64,000 nucleotides of DNA, taken from assembly GCA_008973525.1 (NCBI GenBank), contig WACJ01000264.1, positions 455,051 through 519,050 on the forward strand, in the 5' to 3' direction. Source of the DNA: Stenopsyche tienmushanensis (lineage: Eukaryota; Arthropoda; Insecta; Trichoptera; Stenopsychidae). The notes beneath the pieces were generated by a model. It searched no databases. It was not told where the DNA came from and saw nothing but the letters and a program-made list of their open reading frames with translations. The stretch's first letter is position 1. Each line of letters begins with the position of its first letter. The position numbers and the translations under genes were made by a program. Positions 1 through 11,195 of the stretch are shown here, one piece after another.

Positions 1-283
1 TGTGGAAACTGCGAGGGCCACATTGGCAATATTCCCAAATGCGCCATGGCGAATTAACGTCACCCCACGGACGCTGCTGCCCAACTCCAGACGAGAACTT
101 TGCAGACTCTTATCCTCGATCGGATAAGACTCTTGTCTTTTCTCACACATACGCATGGACTATTTCTGGAAGTCCGTATAAAAATGTAATGCATTTGGAT
201 GTGCTGTTTAGGAATTATTTAAAGAACAAGTCGGAAATAAATAGATCGGTTGATAGCAAAAATTCAAATCAAAATTTCAATAT

Positions 284-781
284 TAGGGAATCCAATCCCG
301 GTTCCCGGGATCCTGGAAAATGTGCTCATGAATCCCGGGATTAGTAAACGTAATCCCGAAAAATTCTGGATCGTCTACAGTACATATGTTTTTCAAATTG
401 TTGTATTAACCTTTCGCTACCGGTGATGTATTTACTACACCTCGACGCTAATAATGGGAATATCGATATGAAATATAATAGATACGTGGTTCAGAATTTT
501 TGTATTCCTCCGTAGTATAATTACGAATCACATCAAAGTATTATAGTATATAAGTATTCATCTGCAGCGACGGAAATAAATAATTTGTTGGGAGATCGGG
601 AATTTTGCGAATTTTAGTCCGTGTCTCAGCAGAAAGGAATTTTATAAATCACATTGATGATATACGAAAATGGAGGCTCACGCGATCATCAATTCTACTA
701 TTGAAAATCCCGGTTCCGGGATGGTCTAATGCAATCCCGACATCCCGGGATCGAAATTTTGACTCGGGATTGGATTCCCTA
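284..781 (+). mobile_element. hAT-E copy 1, non-autonomous, with 8-bp target duplication
   Basis: Starts TAGGGAATCCAATCCCG and ends CGGGATTGGATTCCCTA, giving terminal inverted repeats of about 15 bp. The flanks are TTCAATAT (276-283) and TTCAATAC (782-789), a 7/8-match 8-bp duplication as expected for hAT elements. The interior has the family hallmark GGTGATGTATTTACTACAC. No transposase coding is left. Confidence 0.8.
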
Positions 782-867
782 TTCAATACGTATCTTCAAG
801 TATTTGAAATTGACAGCCGATATGAATGAAGTATGAACTAAGGATTTACTTATAATTTTTCTGCAGA

Positions 868-1796
868 GGTTCCTTCGTTAAAAATACATTTATTGCATCG
901 GATAGGATGCTTTTTGATTTCGCCGTTGAAGAAAGAAGGTGACTGTGGTGAAGAATGGTGTAGGTGGTCCGAAAACTAATTGCGCATGTATTGTTTGACC
1001 GTAGCGTTGTTTTGAAATCGTTGCCCTTCTAATGCCTCTATAAACATATGGAAATCACATGGCGCCTAGTCTGATCTGAAAGGTGGGCGTTCTCAATATA
1101 ATTGAGTGAGTTTATCATGAGTTACAACTGCTGTCTTAATAGTATATCGGACTCTTGACGGCAGAGTCTATGCTCTGCGCTGTTGTGCGATTTGTTCCGA
1201 GTGTCCTCAGACTAGTCACGTATGAGTGTTCTCCACCCTTTTTTAGTCTCTAAGGAATACCAGGCACAAAGTTTCCAGACGCCCACCCTTTCCACTCCGC
1301 ACTCTCCAAAAGAAGGCGAGGTTCCCAAGAAAAGTCGGTTTCAGACTACATATAACCGAAGGTTGTGTTTGTACGCTATAACGCAACCGTTCTCACTTGT
1401 ATGCACTAGGCTGTTGAGGATAGTGATGTTGCCTTTTAAATAGAGTGCTCCCACTCTGTCTGTAATCGGCAGTTTCATATTCCACTTTATGGGTACGCAG
1501 CACGAGGTAAGCTGCGTACCCAATTCACGACACTGCCAACATTAAGATTCACCATAGACGCAATATCGATTGCCCTCCACAAGCTCATTCATGGCTCGAA
1601 TGTTGTTTTCGTTGATGCTCGCTACAGCACGCCGTGTATGACTTTAATTTTTCACATTATCTCGATACTGGAACACATATATGTTAGGACTATGTATGTA
1701 TATATGCTCTTTCCAAGCTCCTAACTACTGATTCACGTGTTGTGCTGCTCATATTGGTCTGTGATCAAAAAAAGCAAAATTCCAGGTTATAATTGA
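868..1796 (-). mobile_element. mar1 mariner relic, interrupted by RepB
   Basis: On the minus strand 880-1130 matches the C-terminal part of the mar1 transposase copy at 60950-61177 (the region read there as DYHMFMEALEGQRFQDN). Positions 1545-1690 match the N-terminal part seen at 45900-46070 (VASINENN). The end at 1776-1796 carries the mar1 terminal sequence TTCCAGGTTATAATTGAA. The middle, about 1190-1535, is a RepB insertion. Frames are broken throughout. Confidence 0.65.
1190..1535 (-). repeat. RepB copy inside mar1
   Basis: Positions 1460-1525 align with RepB at 19575-19650 (TGTAATCGGC...CCAC...GGGTACGCAGC). This copy has a perfect 11-bp stem, GGGTACGCAGC (1491-1501) and GCTGCGTACCC (1511-1521), with a 9-base loop. 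The outer part (1190-1440) is less certain. Confidence 0.6.
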
Positions 1797-1851
1797 AACT
1801 GAGACTCCCGACGTTTAGTTCACAAGTTACAGCATTGCTTTTTAATAGTAA

Positions 1852-2110
1852 CAATTTGGCATTTGTTTCAGAAAACATAAAAAAGTCTACAAAATAATTT
1901 TAGCCGATCGTAAATAAAAGTTGCGTGAGATAGCTGACATGTTAAAGATATAAAAAAATAGTGCATTCACCATTTTGCATCAACGTTTGTTCATGAGAAA
2001 GATATTTTCGAAGTGGGTATCGCATTTGCTCACATACTCGATTGAAAACAACAACGCGTCCACAATTCGGAGCGCTGTTTTGAGCTGTTTTATTACAAAA
2101 GTTGATGTTT
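1852..2110 (+). mobile_element. mar4 mariner fragment, N-terminal part
   Basis: Degenerate reading with frameshifts resembling ADRKxKLREIADMLKI, then ILHQRLFMRKIFSKWVSHLL, matching the mar4 transposase helix-turn-helix region at 42850-43060. Also shares the preceding TTGTTTCAGAAAACATAAAA stretch. Terminal repeats were not found. Confidence 0.6.
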
Positions 2111-3565
2111 TACTAGTCATCCTATAAAATTATTAAGTGATGTGTTGGATTATTTTAATTGAAGACGTATTGTCTTCAATTTCATTCTAAACCCGTTTTA
2201 GTCTGGTTGTATTTAGTGGTGATTAACACTTTCGATACGCAACGCGTCTATTGATGAGCACGATATCGGTTATTTAAAAAATAAAAATAAAATTGAAAAA
2301 ACACGAATACATTCTTTACGTTTGGCAATTTATATGGTCAAAAAAATAATTCATATTATAAATTTGTCTTCTTAACAGTATTTTTATCGACCTAGAGAAG
2401 ATTATTTTTTTGTTTAGATTGTCTAGGTCGCATGCTAGCAAAGTTCAACCTAATCGTAAATTTGCTGATAATGTCAGCTCACTAGCTGACATTTACGTAT
2501 TCCCATTATATATATATTTTGATAATGATAAGTAACAATAAAAAACATTCTAAATAAATGGTGCTGTCTTAAGGCTTTCACGACCGCCAATTCCTTTTTT
2601 TCCCTTAAACATAATTTGTCATAGTGGTTTTGTGTGTTTTAATTTGTGCTCCGTTAATGATGAGAGTACTGTTTTTAAGACGGCCATAATTCAAAAACCG
2701 GACATAATTCCCAGGATAACAGGCGAGGAATTCGTTCCCAGGACGACGGCACACCCGAAAAGGATAATGGGTGGAATGAAAAGCGGAATACGCAAAGCGT
2801 ATGGAAATCAGGACGCAAAGCGAAATAAGATTAACCGATGAAATATTAAGGATACATGTGGGCTGAAGGATAAAGTGTCATAATGTGGGATTATTCGACA
2901 AAAGGAAGAGCTCTTCCATTACCGTGGCGAAGGTCGGCAATGGCACCAGAAGCGGCGGATATGGCCCGATATCCTGCCTAATGCGAATCGTTCCCGCTTG
3001 AGGTTTCAAAACATTTCCACCTTTATTGCAACAGGATATTATCCTGAATGGATCACTATTTCATCGGGAAGAGTTTCTTGGCAACCTGGAACCAGCGAAG
3101 AGCGCGAATCGCACCGTGAAAAATGCGACAGTTGGGGCATTGCTAAAAAAGTATCGATCCACTGACCAAAAAGTGACCGCGTTAACCCTTTGTTTAGTGA
3201 GCTAATTTTAAATTGATGCTATATTCGGATGTCCATACGCCCTCATCCACATAAATCCACTTTTCTCTCAGGAGCGCGCAGCGTGAGTCATACTTGTATA
3301 TCACTTTTGGATCGTTACGGGAACAAAATTCTAGCGTCAAATCGATGATATTGAATTGGGAAAGCATGGACATGTTGATCGCTAGTTTAATTTTATGCTT
3401 CCGACTTGGAAGCTCATATAAATCGGGTGGCAATGGACACAGCTCGGGTTAAGGAGTATTCTCGTTTGGATTTAAAAAAAAAAGATTTTGTTTAAGTAGA
3501 CTTTAAACGCGTTTCTCTCGAAACTACTTTTATCAACATAGTTGACATGATGGTGATTTAATTTA
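2111..3565. other. Unassigned intronic/flanking stretch
   Basis: No family recognised apart from a RepM copy at 3235-3305. A hairpin with a 9-bp stem and CACT loop lies at 2471-2492. An open frame at 2632-2841 (+) and a more GC-balanced stretch at 2850-3190 look like an old element, but I cannot name it. Confidence 0.4.
3235..3305 (+). repeat. RepM copy 1
   Basis: Shares a core ACTTTTCTCTCAGGAGCGCG and the following CAGCGTGAG with 8262-8322, including flanking similarity. Origin unknown. Confidence 0.6.
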
Positions 3566-3906
3566 GCGGAGTCCCCGGGCGGTTCCCCGCTCCCATGCGC
3601 TCATCGGGATGGCCACATTAAATCACGGGTTCGTTCTTCTTTCGGAGAGAGAGAGATCTGGCAGCAGGAAGGACGTCCTCCCGTAGCAAAGGTTATTCGA
3701 ACAACTCCCGTCTTCTGCGCGCCATCAACCAATAAACAACGGTGAACACGCTAGAAGCGATCGGTTGGTAATTGCAGGTGCAACGTCCCCGCAGCGCCAC
3801 AGAAGATGGCGCTGTTAAAATAGAACATTGCATATAAAGAGAGATGGAAGATGTCACCATTAATCTAGCGAATTAAATTGTGGGATGTTAAATCGCCCAC
3901 GCTACA
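3566..3906 (-). mobile_element. LTR-L copy, minus strand, 3' end lost
   Basis: The minus strand begins TGTAGCGTGGGCGATTTAAC and contains the family hallmarks GCGCCATCTTCTGTGGC and CAGATCTCTCTCTC, then a GC-rich module (GACCATCCCGATGAGC type) in the same orientation as the LTR. The canonical AACGTTACA end is missing. Confidence 0.65.
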
Positions 3907-3999
3907 AATATTTTTTTACTTAAGATAACTAAAAGGGTTTAAATCATGTCAACCAAGACACATTTCTTTTTCAGTTTATTTTTTATCGAAATTGTCATG
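3907..3999 (-). repeat. Flank shared with 13446-13545
   Basis: About 95 bp between the LTR-L end and the hAT-E copy recur in inverted orientation at 13446-13545, including AAACCCTTTTAGTTATCTAA on the minus strand. A shared non-element flank implies duplication of a composite. Confidence 0.65.
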
Positions 4000-4797
4000 T
4001 GAATCCAATCCCAAGCCAAATTTTCGATCCCGGGATTCCGAGATTGTAATTAGACCATCCCGGGATCAGTCCCGGGATACTGGGACCGGGATTTTCAGTA
4101 GATGAAGAAATTACATTGATACATTTGATCGAAAATTACTAACAAGTCCATTTGTTTAATATAAAAAATTACTTGAAAACTTAAAAATAAAAAATAACAA
4201 ATAAGTTGTTGACTGCGTGAGCCCCTATTTTTGTATGACATCATTAATGTGACTGCTAAAATTCCTTTCTGCTGAGACACGAACTAAAACTCGCAAAATT
4301 CCCGATTTCCCGACAAATTATTTATTTCCGTCGCTGCAGATGAATATTTATAAACTATAATACTTTGATGTGATCCGTAATTCTACTACGGAAAAATACA
4401 AAAATGCTGAACCCCGTATCTATTATATTTCATATCGATATTTCAATTATTAGAGACGAGGTGTAGTAAATACATCACCGGTAGCGAAAGGTTAATACAA
4501 CAATTTGAAAAACATATATGTATTGTATACATGTATACATAGATTAGAAAGTTACTGTCTCTAGGTATCGCCTAAATTCGTCAATTAGTAGTTACGCCGC
4601 CGTTTCCAAGCGTCCAGACTTCGGCGGGAATGTCTTGATTTAGTAGCCTTCATTGTGCTGGTCAGGTGTACGATTTCTATTAGATAAAAATTTCAATCCT
4701 GGATTTTTCGGGATTACGTTTACTAATCTCGGGATTCATGAGTGTTTAAAACTGTCCGGGATCCCGGGATTCAGGATCATTTCAGATTAGATTTCCT
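4000..4797 (-). mobile_element. hAT-E copy 2
   Basis: Minus-oriented and close in sequence to copy 4 (12783-13445), with the ACCGGTGATGTATTTACTAC hallmark and CCCGGGATC-rich ends. Its right tip is GAATCCAATCCC preceded by ATGT rather than TAGG, exactly as in copy 4. No transposase remnant was seen. Confidence 0.7.
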
Positions 4798-5011
4798 ACA
4801 TGAGAGTGCATTAAAGAGCTAAATTGTTCCTTTGAATATCATATATTTGCACTTGTATTAAGTTTGGAATGATGACGAGCGGTGCGCAAGATGGATGTAT
4901 GACATGTGGATTGAAATGCATGCTAGTGTGTTTTTGCCTCACCCGCACGTGAGGCCATTCAGTGGCGATGTTTAGTGACAGTTAATAATTCATTAAGCGA
5001 ATTGTACTTAC

Positions 5012-5151
5012 AGGGGGTGGATCATCTCCTCGTAGCCACGTAGGATTGGACAGTGGAAAGCTGTCGATTTCGCATCTTAAACTCACTTCCATTCCCTCCG
5101 TCAACGGAATACCAAATCCTGGATATCTGCTGATGGAGAATCGTGGAGCAT
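5012..5151 (-). CDS. Ig-superfamily gene, exon encoding start of Ig domain 3
   Basis: This 140-bp exon encodes 47 residues beginning (Y)APRFSISRYPGFGIPLTEG, then MEVSLRCEIDSFPLSNPTWL and RGDDPPP. The first Ig cysteine and core Trp are present; the rest of the domain must be on a later exon outside the window. The acceptor is TTTTTATTGCAG and the donor is CCT|GTAAGT, a phase-0 junction. It enters in phase 1, matching the end of the exon at 58262. No other convincing minus-strand Ig exon was seen between them, so this pair implies a single intron of about 53.1 kb. Assignment to the same gene rests on phase, domain order and the clean linker; a different Ig gene ending and starting here is less likely but not excluded. 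Confidence 0.82.
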
Positions 5152-6654
5152 CTGCAATAAAAACGATTTTGATATTAATACAAATTGAAATTTTAAATCG
5201 TAAAATATGATTAAACGCTCGGATAGATACAATAAACAACTCATGACAACAAAAATATAGTTTCACGAGTCTCCATGTATGTTAACATGATATCGTCTTC
5301 GTCTCCGGAACCTTGGTGTAGCACTTTAAGTCATCATTAAGAGTGTTGGAACTGCTTCGGAGGAGTTGCTTAATATTCATAAGGGGGAGGGAAAAACAGG
5401 TCGACGACTCAACTACTCGCAATAATTTATTATACGACTGGTGGCATTCCACCATAAATAAAGACGTCGGATGAAAACTTGCTCGCGTTTTTTAATGCCG
5501 AAAGCAGGAATCATACATTCAAATAAGTGGAAGTAGAAGGAAATCAAATTTAACGAAAACACGTCGCGAATGGCGCATATATTTATGCTTTCAGGGGAAC
5601 GAGCATTGCGAGCAAAACAACATCTTTGAGGGCGATTCCTTCCAGTTTTTACACGTGTCGTCGTGGAACGCACCAGGATTATCAAAAAATAAATAGAAAC
5701 ACTATTGAAATCTTATTAGAGGGATCGAAAAGTCTTTGCCGATTATTCAACAATGAAATAATTCCTTTGATTTTTTCATTTTTATTTACAAAATCTTACA
5801 AAACATAATTTCCTTCATTACTACTTAATATTTTCCACAGGTGTTGTGTGTTCGAAAGCGTTTATCCTTTAAAAAACCTTTCCCTACCGGTGATGTATTT
5901 ACTACACGCTCGGTTTGGGGCTTTGATCTAAACAAAAACTCAACAAAAATAACATTTTTTTTACCCATTAATATTACTGATCAATTGTTCTTTAAACAAA
6001 AATACGGAGATGCTGTTTTCACCGTGTCTGGGACACAAACCGAGCTCAAACAGACTTCTATCAAAATCGGCAAGTACTTATCAATACACTTAATAAACGG
6101 TCATCATTAACGATTGAGTGACTTTTTATGCCGCAATTAAATCGCGTAGATATGTCTGATGTCTACATGTCACACAGTTCGAGAAAACGTTACAAAAATA
6201 AACATCTTGGCGTCACATTAGGATGATATTGTATGGCGTTGTATGTTAATATTCAGTGCTATTGATCGAATGTATTTCTCAATCAAGCGCGCGTTTAAGC
6301 CTCGACGGTAATCCTGAATGGGATTAATAAACGGATTTATAAGACAATATAGGATAAACGTTCAGTTAGCTTTCCAGATCCTGCTGCAGAATTTGCGTAG
6401 ACATGCAATGGGTTATAATTAATGTATCCGTCTCGGTGCAAAATCGGCTTGCGGTTCAATGGATACGATATAATCCATTAACGTTAACTATGAATATTAT
6501 GAGCAAAATTGTGTGCCAATCACAAGAAGATTAATAAACGCAAATGCAATAAATATGGATATCGAGTCTGTTTAAAACGTCCAAAGAAGCATAATTTAAT
6601 ATCCCATGCGCATTCCAAAAAAACTGACGTTTAGGCATGGCATTCTATATCGCG
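5152..6654. other. Intronic stretch next to the Ig3 exon
   Basis: Mostly unique-looking AT-rich DNA. A 30-bp hAT-E fragment (CCCTACCGGTGATGTATTTA and following bases) lies at about 5882-5911. The 89-codon open frame at 5841-6110 has no recognisable domain. Confidence 0.4.
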
Positions 6655-6834
6655 AGGCACTCATTTGTCGTGTCAGCGGTCCGACAAGCGGACCGGTTGC
6701 ACACAGAGACCTTATGGCTCCTTTTTAAGGTCTTTATGCAGCATTTTTGGTAATATATGCGCACCTGGAGCGTCTATGATCTGTACCATCACAAAAACAC
6801 TGCCAGAAACTAATTCATATAGGTGGCTTCCGCT
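6655..6834 (+). repeat. RepD copy 1 (partial)
   Basis: Contains GTGTCAGCGGTCCGACAAGC, a diverged form of the RepD core GTGTCAGCGGTCTGAAA...GGACCGGTTG, and shares GCGTCTATGATCTGTAC with the RepD copy at 31560. Runs directly into hAT-E. Confidence 0.65.
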
Positions 6835-7574
6835 TAGGGAATCCAATCCCGAGCCAAAATTTGTCCATTTTTTTAATATAAAAAAAATTGAAGGCGAAAA
6901 AATTTTATTTAAGAAAAGATAAAAATACAATTCAAAAATAGATAAATAAAACACTAAAAAATTCAAATATTATTTTGAAAATATGCTCGTAGTAACGTCA
7001 AAGCATCGAGTGTTTCGTCATTTAGTCTGGATCTGATTTTGGAAGTCGGGAAACTTGCTGCTGAAAATGCAAGCTCAGCCTCTACACTCATTGGAGGTAT
7101 CGTCATCAGATATTTAAATGCTAATCCGAATTGATGACCGCGTGCGCCCCCATTTTAGTATAACACCATCAATGTGACTGATAAAATTCGTTTCTGCTCA
7201 GATACAAAATTCCCGATTTCCTGACAAATTATTTATTTCCGTCACTGCAGATGAATACTTACATACTATAATACTTTGATGTGATTCGTAATTATACTAC
7301 GGAGGAATATAGAAATTCTGAAGCCCGTATCTATTATATTTCATATCGATATTCCCATTTTAGAGTCGAGGTGTAGTAAATACATCACCGGTAAATAATG
7401 GTTAAAAAACAATTTAAAAAAGTATATGTACTGTATATATATATATATACATAGATTAGACAGTTACTGTCCCTAGGCGTCGCCTAAATTCGTCAATTAG
7501 TAGTTAAGCCACTGTTTCCAAGCGTCCATATTTCGGCGGGAAAGTCTCGATTTAGTAGCCTTCATCGTGCTGTT
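6835..7574 (-). mobile_element. hAT-E copy 3 with transposase C-terminal remnant
   Basis: Starts TAGGGAATCCAATCCCGAGC; the other end is cut at about 7574. On the minus strand 6970-7134 is open and reads IPPMSVEAELAFSAASF, TSKIRSRLNDETLDALTLLR, then AYF. This is the conserved C-terminal dimerisation region of hAT transposases. It ties the shorter family members to a hAT source. The rest of the transposase is gone. Confidence 0.8.
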
Positions 7575-7940
7575 AAGTTCCCAATGGGATTCCAGTCTAA
7601 GATGTCATCGATTTTTTGTCGTGGATCTTGATTCTGTAGTGTGGGCGATTTACCATCCCCATGTGCAATGTGTTATTTTAACAACGCCATCTCTTGTGGC
7701 CCTGCGGAGACGTTGCACCTGCATACCCACGGATCGCTTCTTGCGCGTGTACCGTTGCCGGTTGGGTAGTGACGCGCAAGAGGCGCGAATCGGAAGAGTC
7801 GTCGCTTAGCCTTGGTTGCGGGAGGTCGTCCTTCCTGCAGCCAGATCTCTCTCTCTCTCGTGTGGAATAAATAGATATTTAGAGAAGAGAGTCTTTCTAT
7901 TCGACACCCGTCTATTCTCATCCATTCGTCCAGCAACATC
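7575..7940 (+). mobile_element. LTR-L copy with upstream internal-like flank
   Basis: The LTR begins TGTAGTGTGGGCGATTTACC at 7635 and breaks after CCATTCGTC near 7930. It carries CCATCTCTTGTGGCCCTGCG and TCTCTCTCTCGTGTGGAATA (a possible TATA/polyA region). About 60 bp upstream (7568-7634) also match the sequence upstream of the LTR at 18675-18992. Confidence 0.7.
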
Positions 7941-9429
7941 AATTTCTATTTTTATTGATAAAATTAAACTTAAATACGGCTCAAATTCCTAAAACGAACA
8001 CAAGTCTGGATAGATTGACGGAATATTAATTGAAATTCATCATAAGCTTTTGAAGATTGGACGTTAGAGCAAACTTATTTAGCCAAAGCACAGCTGTTTA
8101 ATATATTAATTAAAATGTCCGGCATGATGTCTCATTACTTTAGCGATTAAATGATTTTACTCTGATATGAATTTAAAAAATTCCATCCGCAAGAAACAAA
8201 ATGGCGAACGGCAAAAATGACATCCGACATTAGATAAGAGATTTAATGGGGAATAATTTATCGTCCACGCAAATCGACTTTTCTCTCAGGAGCGCGCAGC
8301 GTGAGCGAAGCTTGTGTATCAATAAATGAACCTTAACACTGTCGATAGCGCTTGACTTTCGTTCATTTCTTCGCGTAAACATAAACAATACACATGTGGG
8401 TCTTCAGTATTAGTAAAAAGGTATGTTGTAAAGTTGCAGATTTATTTGCATTTCTGCTTTGAACGACAACGTCGGATACCGAATGAGATTTAAAAAAAAA
8501 ACTTATACAGAATGTAATTTTAAATTATTTCCCAAAGGAAATGGAATCGAGTTTGAGAAGCTGTAAGCATAATCTCGCACGATGAAGAAATATATTTATC
8601 ACGTTGTTAAAGTCACGTCCGTTAGATCTCATTTCTACCTTGAATAGAAAAAGAATACTAGATGAAATGAGATTCTATTTTTAACACAGTAAATCTGACA
8701 ACTAATCTTTACTCGAGACAGAAGCATACTGTGCTTGTACAATAAATAGGGAGTAATTGATGAAATAGCGCCCATAGCATTTGCATGCAAGAATCTTGAT
8801 GTTTTCCATCCCAACTTAGAGTAGGGATTATCCTGTATATATTATTTGTCTGAGTACAAAATATTAATCGGTGATGTGGCAACTAAGCCAGTGTAGTAGA
8901 TGTGAATTATTTGGCAGAAGTAATATATTAACGGTGTCACCAAAGCGCAAGAGTTACTACAGCTATTCGGGTTTATTTACGGTCCCATTACTTTACTATG
9001 TACAATATACCGGCATAACTCCAGAAATATGCCAGTGGAATTATGTAGATCATCACACGATAACAAACAGGGAATGGTCGTGATGGAACGATAGGAAAAA
9101 AATACAAAATCAAAATACTATACATCAGAAATGATGATGAAACATATCATTAAATTGTAAATTCGTCTTCATTAATAACATTATTATGGGCACTGAGATA
9201 GTAATTAAAAAAGACGTATCTCTTTACATTCCATATTTATCGAGACACGGTTCAGGAAACACACATTTTCGTGCAACATTATAGACAGTGAAAACGGAAC
9301 AAATGCACATTTTAAAACCCATGCAAACGAATCGGGAAATTTTGGGAAAACACTTATTATTGATACTGATTATTGGTTTTAAATAATTATTAAGAATATT
9401 TTTTTTAACCCCTTAAAGAGGTAAGACAC
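7941..9429. other. Unassigned AT-rich intronic stretch
   Basis: Only the second RepM copy at 8262-8322 was recognised. A 70-codon open frame at 8871-9083 has no recognisable domain. Confidence 0.4.
8262..8322 (+). repeat. RepM copy 2
   Basis: Matches 3235-3305 around ACTTTTCTCTCAGGAGCGCG. Same orientation. Confidence 0.6.
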
Positions 9430-9560
9430 AGTGTTGTGTTCGAATTCCAATGATCCAGAAAGAGCATTCTTACACGTTGAGCTCGGAGACAGAGACGGAG
9501 AGTGTCTTGCACGTTGAGCTTGGAGAGAAATAGAGACGGACGGAAATAGATCGTTAACCC
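9430..9560 (+). repeat. RepG, internal tandem duplication
   Basis: Contains two diverged direct copies of a unit (CACGTTGAGCTCGGAG... and CACGTTGAGCTTGGAG..., each followed by GAGACGGA). A related CAGAGACAGAGACGGAGAG stretch is at 40668-40690. Confidence 0.55.
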
Positions 9561-10179
9561 AAATTTATTGACTAATAACGTTGACCCAAATTAGTCACTT
9601 TCAAGCGTATTGTTTATGTTTATTTGAAGAAATTACTGAATATTGTGTGCTATCGACAGAGTTTATTTATTTATGTACAAGCTTCATACACGCTGCAACA
9701 ATCCTGATAAAAAGGAGTTTTGTACTGATAATAAGCGGCGGGCATACGAATATAGCATCTAAGTTTATGATGATTTGAAAATTAGCTCACTATAAGTAAA
9801 ATAAAGGGAATATGTTGTACAGCTTCGACCCCATACTCACATTATTAAGTCAGATATCGCACTTTCAGATTACGATTTGTTTAGGTCCTTAGAATAGTCA
9901 ATATGAAAATTGATTTTATGCATTGCTTTTTTACCATTTGTCAACGAAAATTGTTAACTAAAATATTAAACCATGTTTGTGTAATATATAATAAAGTAGG
10001 CTTGTTATTAGTGTAGGGTTTGCTCTATAATACGCACACAAACATAGTTAGGACACTCAAATAACACCCAAATGCATAGAGTATTAACGATTATTTCGTT
10101 CGTTCGGTATAATTTCCGCTTGGAGTTTCATTTTTTGTGACGTTCAAGCCAATTTGCACTATCACGTCCATAGTAAAAA

Positions 10180-10610
10180 TATCTATGCTATCTATGATAC
10201 ACATTTTACTTTGTTTTTATGCGATAGATAAGTTCCACAATGAGTCGCATATAAAAAAATCGCATAAAAAGAAGACTAGAACTACATATAAAGGATAGGT
10301 TCCATTATTTTTAAAAACCGCATAGCTTCAAATCAATGTGATAGATTGTACCAAAAATCGCATTAATAAAAACACAATATTTTTGTCATCATTCTGTGTT
10401 GAAATTGTCTGTTAACTGTTGTAACTTGCATTAGTGTTAATTTTAGATTTTTTTATGCGCAATCGCATAAAAAAAGCTTTGTCCGCAATAGAAAAATGAT
10501 GGATAGGTTTCACTATTTTTGAAAACCGCATAAATTCAAAATCGCATAAAAAAGATCCGCATAAAAACAGACCCAAGTGTATACCATTTATGACGCAATA
10601 TGTCATTTTC
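10180..10610. repeat. CGCATA-rich repeat, possibly a pogo/Tigger-type derivative
   Basis: The motif CGCATA recurs many times. A unit GGATAGGTTCCATTATTTTT...AACCGCATA at 10293-10325 recurs at 10501-10533. Class assignment is a guess from general appearance. Confidence 0.45.
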
Positions 10611-10698
10611 ATAAATAAAACACCCAAATCCAAAAAATGAAAGTGAATGGGTGCCCAATGAAAATATTTTCATCTTTAATTGTTTTCTTTTTTGATAA

Positions 10699-10944
10699 CG
10701 AGAGAGAGAGAGATCTGGCCGCGAGAAGAACGTCTTCCCGCAGCCAAGGTTATCCGACGACTCTGACGACATCCACCTCTTACGCGTTACCGACGGACAT
10801 TTCTTCATATGAAATGTGTCCGCAGCATCACAGAAGATGTCGCTATTAAATTGACACACTGCGTCTAAAGAGATGCGAAAGACGTTGCTGTAAATGTGGC
10901 AAATTGAATTTGCACTGTGGGGTTGAAATTTCGCCCGTAATACA
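10699..10944 (-). mobile_element. LTR-L copy nested in FB
   Basis: Minus-oriented; contains GAGAGAGAGAGATCTGGCCG, TCTTCCCGCAGCCAAGG and ends at TACTGTATTACGGGC-type sequence corresponding to the LTR start. The 3' part is missing. Confidence 0.6.
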
Positions 10945-11195
10945 GTCTAATATTTTCATCTGATTATTTGAAGTGTGTTAGAGAAAATTCGTTTGAACGT
11001 CACGAAAAGTGAAACTCCAAGCGGCAGCTGGTAGAAAGAGAGAGATAATCGTTAGAGTATCTCCATGTCCATCGCATACATCATAGAAATATTAATCGTA
11101 TGCGTCGTTGTGCATGTCAAGTTATCACTAGATCAGTAGTACGCCTATTTTATTATATATTACACAACACACAATAATCGAATAAAAAGGCAATA

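Larger units (their letters stand above)
9975..11167. mobile_element. FB: foldback-like element with ~183-bp inverted arms
   Basis: The left arm 9975-10157 and right arm 10984-11167 are inverted and collinear. Matching blocks are GTGTAATATATAATAAA[G/A]TAGG, a TAACGATTAT block, and CCGCTTGGAGTTTCA...GTGACGTTCAA. Arm lengths differ by about one base. The 826-bp centre holds a CGCATA-rich repeat (10180-10610) and an LTR-L piece (10699-10944). No coding was recognised. Confidence 0.65.

Noticed and set aside
1..60. Possible zinc-knuckle-like start CGNCEGHIGNIPKC
   Set aside because: Cys/His spacing does not fit the usual C-x2-C-x4-H-x4-C and a stop follows at once; too little to call.
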